This document shows, piece by piece, positions 7,644 to 9,883 of a stretch of DNA of 9,883 nucleotides. Every line of letters begins with the position of its first letter. Positions within the stretch are counted from its first letter, which is position 1. Made by a program: the position numbers and the translations under genes. The DNA comes from an uncultured Collinsella sp. (GTDB lineage Bacteria; Actinomycetota; Coriobacteriia; Coriobacteriales; Coriobacteriaceae), in the NCBI GenBank assembly GCA_958446785.1, contig CAUCXP010000040.1, positions 1 through 9,883 on the forward strand, given 5' to 3'. Under the pieces are notes generated by a model. It made no database searches and had not been told where the DNA came from. It saw nothing but the letters and a program-made list of their open reading frames with translations.

Positions 7644-8393
7644 ATGGCAGGCTCCCGGACATATCGCACGAAGGTGCTCGTGCTTGATAAGACTAAGCTC
7701 AAAGAGACCGACCTGATCTTGACGATGCTTGACGAGCGGGGGAGGCAGGTTCGTGCCGTGGCAAAGGGCGCCCGCAAACCCGGCGGACGCCTGGCTGCGC
7801 GCTGCGAGCTGTTCTGTACCGTCGATATGCTGCTCGCACATGGACGGTCACTCGACGTGGTTTCTCAGGCCGAGCTTATGGAGGCGCCGCTTGGCGCTGC
7901 GCCCGATTACGAGACGACCTGCGCCGCAAGCGCGATCGCCGAGGTTGCGCGCGTGTGCTCGTTCGAGGACGCCGAGGACCCGTTTACCTTTGCCATAACG
8001 CAGCGAGCGCTTGCCCTGGTGGGCAGCGGGCTTGACACGGCACATATGGACCTACTTGTGGCGGCATATGTCTTTAAGCTGCTGTCGCACGTTGGCTATC
8101 GACCCGATTTTTCGGCCTGCGTGCTGTGCGGAGACCCCATGCTGTCGTATTTTTCGCCCCAGGCGGGCGGTCTCATGTGCGGGTCGTGCGCATCGAGCGT
8201 TCCGGGTGCCGAGCTGGTGTCGACCGGTGAGGTCGCGTGGCTGCGCGCCCTCATGTTGATGACCTTCGATGCGCTTATGGCCGAGAAAATCGACCCGCAT
8301 ACGGCGGCGTTCTTGCTCGGGCTTTCGCATGTTTGGGCCGCCACGCACACCGATCAGCGCCTCCGTGCGATGGAATTCATGTTGGGTCGGTGA
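7644..8393 (+). CDS. recO: DNA repair protein RecO
   Basis: The product is 249 residues, the usual RecO length. The N-terminal OB-fold is recognisable from YRTKVLVLDKTKLKETDLI, then LDERGRQVRAVAKGARKP at 30-46, as in other RecO proteins. The helical C-terminal domain contains a four-cysteine zinc site, C159-V-L-C162 and C179-G-S-C182, which occurs in many Gram-positive members. RecO binds single-stranded DNA and SSB and, with RecR, helps load RecA at gaps. ATG 7644 is chosen by fit to the family N-terminus; the ribosome-binding site is weak (AGGGA at 7627-7631, 12 bases away and touching the era stop), so translation may rely on reinitiation after era. It is the last gene of the tight cluster. 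No terminator is visible behind it, so some transcripts could run on into rpsO. Confidence 0.93.
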   Translation: MAGSRTYRTKVLVLDKTKLKETDLILTMLDERGRQVRAVAKGARKPGGRLAARCELFCTVDMLLAHGRSLDVVSQAELMEAPLGAAPDYETTCAASAIAEVARVCSFEDAEDPFTFAITQRALALVGSGLDTAHMDLLVAAYVFKLLSHVGYRPDFSACVLCGDPMLSYFSPQAGGLMCGSCASSVPGAELVSTGEVAWLRALMLMTFDALMAEKIDPHTAAFLLGLSHVWAATHTDQRLRAMEFMLGR

Positions 8394-8417
8394 TGATGCG
8401 CAGGCGCGGGCTGCTTG

Positions 8418-8426
8418 TGGTAACAT
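8418..8426 (+). promoter_or_regulatory. Candidate extended -10 promoter for rpsO
   Basis: TG at 8418-8419, one base, then TAACAT at 8421-8426 matches the extended -10 pattern TGnTAnnnT. No recognisable -35 hexamer lies 16-18 bases upstream. It falls in the largest gap of the gene cluster, 25 bases after the recO stop and about 105 bases before the rpsO start, and would start transcription near 8433. This rests on pattern alone. Confidence 0.4.
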
Positions 8427-8432
8427 ACCGAC

Positions 8433-8531
8433 CTGTTGGTACCTCGACCTTGGTTGCTCGCTCCACCGGCGGCTTCCCAGTCCGAGGCGAATCGAGTCGC
8501 CCGATGGCGACGCAAAACGAAAGGTGAAACA
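8433..8531 (+). promoter_or_regulatory. rpsO 5' leader with two mutually exclusive hairpins
   Basis: This non-coding stretch lies between recO and rpsO. GGCGA at 8486-8490 can pair with TCGCC at 8497-8501. The same TCGCC, as part of GTCGCC at 8496-8501, can instead pair perfectly with GGCGAC at 8506-8511 around a 4-base loop. Only one hairpin can form at a time, and the second sits 9 bases before the AAGGTGA ribosome-binding site (8521-8527). S15 is known to repress its own mRNA through leader structures that differ between bacterial phyla. A similar control here is an inference from position and structure. The start of the leader depends on the uncertain promoter. Confidence 0.4.
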
Positions 8532-8810
8532 ATGACTGTTTCCAAAGAGCGCAAGGCGGAGCTGACTGCCCAGTTCGGTAACACCCCGGTCGACACCGGC
8601 AACCCCAAGGTTCAGGTCGCCATCCTGTCCGAGCGCATCAAGGAGCTGACCGAGCACATGAAGTCCCACCAGAAGGACTTCCACACCCGTCGTGGCCTGC
8701 TCATGCTCGTCGGCCGTCGTCGTCGTCTTCTCTCCTACATCAAGAAGAACGACATCGTCGAGTACCGTGAGCTCATCAAGGCTCTGGGCATCCGCGACAA
8801 CATCCAGTAG
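8532..8810 (+). CDS. rpsO: 30S ribosomal protein S15
   Basis: ATG 8532 follows AAGGTGA (8521-8527) closely and gives a 92-residue product, normal for bacterial S15; the upstream in-frame ATG at 8436 would add 32 unrelated residues. Family features are DTG at 21-23, KVQVAILSERI at 26-36, the KDFHTRRGLLMLVGRRRRLLSYIKK region at 48-72, and the ending LIKALGIRD. S15 binds helices 20-22 of 16S rRNA early in 30S assembly and contributes to a bridge to the 50S subunit. It is followed by a terminator-like hairpin and then pnp, the rpsO-pnp order found widely in bacteria. Codons are strongly biased to C-ending forms such as AAG, ATC and GAC, as expected for a highly expressed gene. Confidence 0.98.
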   Translation: MTVSKERKAELTAQFGNTPVDTGNPKVQVAILSERIKELTEHMKSHQKDFHTRRGLLMLVGRRRRLLSYIKKNDIVEYRELIKALGIRDNIQ

Positions 8811-8824
8811 GATTTGTACATGCT

Positions 8825-8857
8825 AAGAGCGTCCTGCGCAGCGGGGCGCTCTTTTTG
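8825..8857 (+). terminator. Rho-independent terminator or attenuator after rpsO
   Basis: AAGAGCGTCC at 8825-8834 pairs with GGGCGCTCTT at 8844-8853 (10 pairs, one G-T) around a 9-base loop, and a run of five T spans 8852-8856. It begins 15 bases after the rpsO stop. Because pnp follows on the same strand 103 bases later, it may be only partly effective and so set the ratio of S15 to PNPase, as between rpsO and pnp in other bacteria. Confidence 0.85.
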
Positions 8858-8875
8858 TGTAAGGGCGCGAACAAT

Positions 8876-8955
8876 CACGCTCTGAAGCGTGGCGGGGGCA
8901 GGGGGCCCGCGTCACATGAGAAGCCCGCAGGCAAGGGGCCTGTGGGGTAAAGGAG
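8876..8955 (+). promoter_or_regulatory. Hairpin-rich pnp leader and ribosome-binding site
   Basis: CACGCT at 8876-8881 pairs with AGCGTG at 8886-8891 around a tetraloop. GCGGG at 8892-8896 can pair with CCCGC at 8906-8910. CCCGCAGGC at 8924-8932 pairs with GCCTGTGGG at 8938-8946 (9 pairs, one G-T, 5-base loop). The last hairpin ends 2 bases before AAAGGAG (8949-8955), the pnp ribosome-binding site. In E. coli the pnp leader is folded, cut by RNase III and then targeted by PNPase to repress itself. These hairpins could serve a similar purpose, but nothing in the sequence proves it. I saw no clear promoter in this gap. Confidence 0.45.
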
Positions 8956-8959
8956 AACA

Positions 8960-9883
8960 ATGACACTCGTATCCAAGACCTTTGAGCTGTACGGCAAGAC
9001 CTACACCTTCGAGTCGGGCGAGCTTGCCAAGCAGGCCACCGGCGCCTGTCTTGTCAAGCAGGGCGACACCACGATGCTCGACACCGTGGTCGTCTCCAAG
9101 GAGCGCAAGAACTACGACTTCTTCCCGCTGACCGTCGACTTCAACGAGAAGATGTACGCCGCAGGCCGCATCCCGGGTGGCTACCTCAAGCGTGAGGGCC
9201 GTCCCAGCGAGAAGGCCACGCTCACGGCCCGCATGATCGACCGTCCGATTCGCCCGAGCTTCCCGGACGGCTTCCGTAACGAGGTGCACATCGTCGCCAC
9301 CTCGCTCGTCGCCGACCAGGTCAACCCCTTCGATGTCATCAACGTCATGGGTGCATCCCTGGCCATGACGCTCGGCGGCGTGCCCTTCGAGGGCCCGCTT
9401 GCCTGCGTGCGCATCGGCCGCAACGTGGAGACCGGCGAGTTTATCGTCAACCCCACCTATGAGGAGCGCGAGAACTCCGATCTGGACCTGGAGCTGGGCG
9501 GATCCGCCGACTTCATCTCGATGGTCGAGGCCGGCGCCGAGGAGATCTCCGAGGACGACATGCTCGCCGCCATGAAGTTTGGCCAGGAGGCCCTTGCTGC
9601 TTTCTGCCAGGCTCAGGACGAGTTCGTCGCCGAGTGGGAGCAGGTCAACGGCCCCATCGTCAAGAAGGAGTACCCGCTCGACCAGCCCGTCGAGGAGGTC
9701 CAGGAGCGCATCTTCGCCCACTACGACGAGATGGCAGCCGCCTTGCGCGACGCCGACAAGCTCTCCCGTATCGGCAAGGTCGAGGCTCTGAAGGAGTCCA
9801 TCCGTGCCGAGTTCACCGAGGAGGAGCAGGCCGCTTGGGAGCGCGAGATCCCCGTGGCGCTCAAGAAGCTCGAGAAGAAGGCT
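8960..9883 (+). CDS. pnp: Polyribonucleotide nucleotidyltransferase (PNPase), 3' end missing
   Basis: ATG 8960 follows AAAGGAG (8949-8955). The frame stays open for 308 codons to the window end, against roughly 700 in a full PNPase. Visible is the first RNase PH-like domain: TLVSKTFELYGKTYTFESGE at the start, FFPLTVDFNEKMYAAG at 54-69, GRIPGGYLKREGRPSE at 69-84, then RMIDRPIRPSFPDGF at 91-105 and VMGASLAMTLGGVPFEGP at 129-146. From about 240 comes the helical linker domain, rich in Glu and Lys. The catalytic second RNase PH domain and the KH and S1 domains lie beyond the window. PNPase degrades RNA 3' to 5' using phosphate and can add tails in reverse; it works in mRNA decay and RNA quality control. 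Placement after rpsO is the classical order. Confidence 0.97.
   Translation, partial: MTLVSKTFELYGKTYTFESGELAKQATGACLVKQGDTTMLDTVVVSKERKNYDFFPLTVDFNEKMYAAGRIPGGYLKREGRPSEKATLTARMIDRPIRPSFPDGFRNEVHIVATSLVADQVNPFDVINVMGASLAMTLGGVPFEGPLACVRIGRNVETGEFIVNPTYEERENSDLDLELGGSADFISMVEAGAEEISEDDMLAAMKFGQEALAAFCQAQDEFVAEWEQVNGPIVKKEYPLDQPVEEVQERIFAHYDEMAAALRDADKLSRIGKVEALKESIRAEFTEEEQAAWEREIPVALKKLEKKA

Noticed and set aside
6489..7841. A 450-codon open frame on the minus strand
   Set aside because: It is the mirror of era with parts of dgkA and recO; no recognisable domain or ribosome-binding site supports it.
8436..8531. An N-terminal extension of S15 from the in-frame ATG 8436
   Set aside because: The extra 32 residues do not resemble S15, and AAGGTGA is placed for ATG 8532.
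8912..9721. A 269-codon minus-strand frame over pnp
   Set aside because: It is antisense to clear PNPase sequence, and its Leu/Val/Gly/Asp-rich translation reflects complementary codons.

Overview
The window is a high-GC, densely packed run of plus-strand housekeeping genes. Gene order and protein features (hemW, two DnaJ genes, mtaB, phoH, ybeY, dgkA, era, recO, rpsO, pnp) suggest a Gram-positive actinobacterium. My best guess is class Coriobacteriia, Collinsella-like; this rests on recall of protein character and gene order, not on a search. I see no rRNA, tRNA, CRISPR array, insertion sequence, phage gene or repeat family.

Layout. Positions 1-994 hold the 3' part of hemW, whose start lies upstream of the window. 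A gap of 58 bases leads to a DnaJ-like gene (1053-2156) whose substrate-binding C-terminus is replaced by hydrophobic, probably membrane-spanning segments. After 81 bases comes a full-length dnaJ (2238-3386). From there to recO the genes nearly touch or overlap: mtaB (3396-4688), phoH (4669-5655), ybeY (5652-6161), dgkA (6171-6548), era (6561-7628), recO (7644-8393). This is probably one long transcription unit. A 138-base gap with a candidate promoter and two alternative leader hairpins precedes rpsO (8532-8810). A Rho-independent terminator or attenuator at 8825-8857 follows, then a hairpin-rich leader and pnp (from 8960, cut by the window end).

How the genes fit together. Much of the window concerns ribosome and RNA quality control. 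YbeY, the PhoH ATPase (YbeZ family) and Era act in 16S rRNA maturation and 30S assembly, S15 is a primary 30S assembly protein, and PNPase degrades and trims RNA. MtaB modifies tRNA A37, the DnaJ proteins recruit Hsp70, HemW handles heme, DgkA recycles lipid carrier, and RecO serves recombinational repair. The order resembles the common Gram-positive block hemW-hrcA-(grpE-dnaK)-dnaJ-(prmA-rsmE)-mtaB-phoH-ybeY-dgkA-era-recO, but hrcA, grpE, dnaK, prmA and rsmE are absent, and the membrane-type DnaJ sits where hrcA would be expected.

I found no new multi-gene defence or mobile system. The points most worth a second look are the membrane-type DnaJ, the mutually exclusive hairpins upstream of rpsO, the strong hairpins before pnp, and the acidic N-terminal extension on Era.
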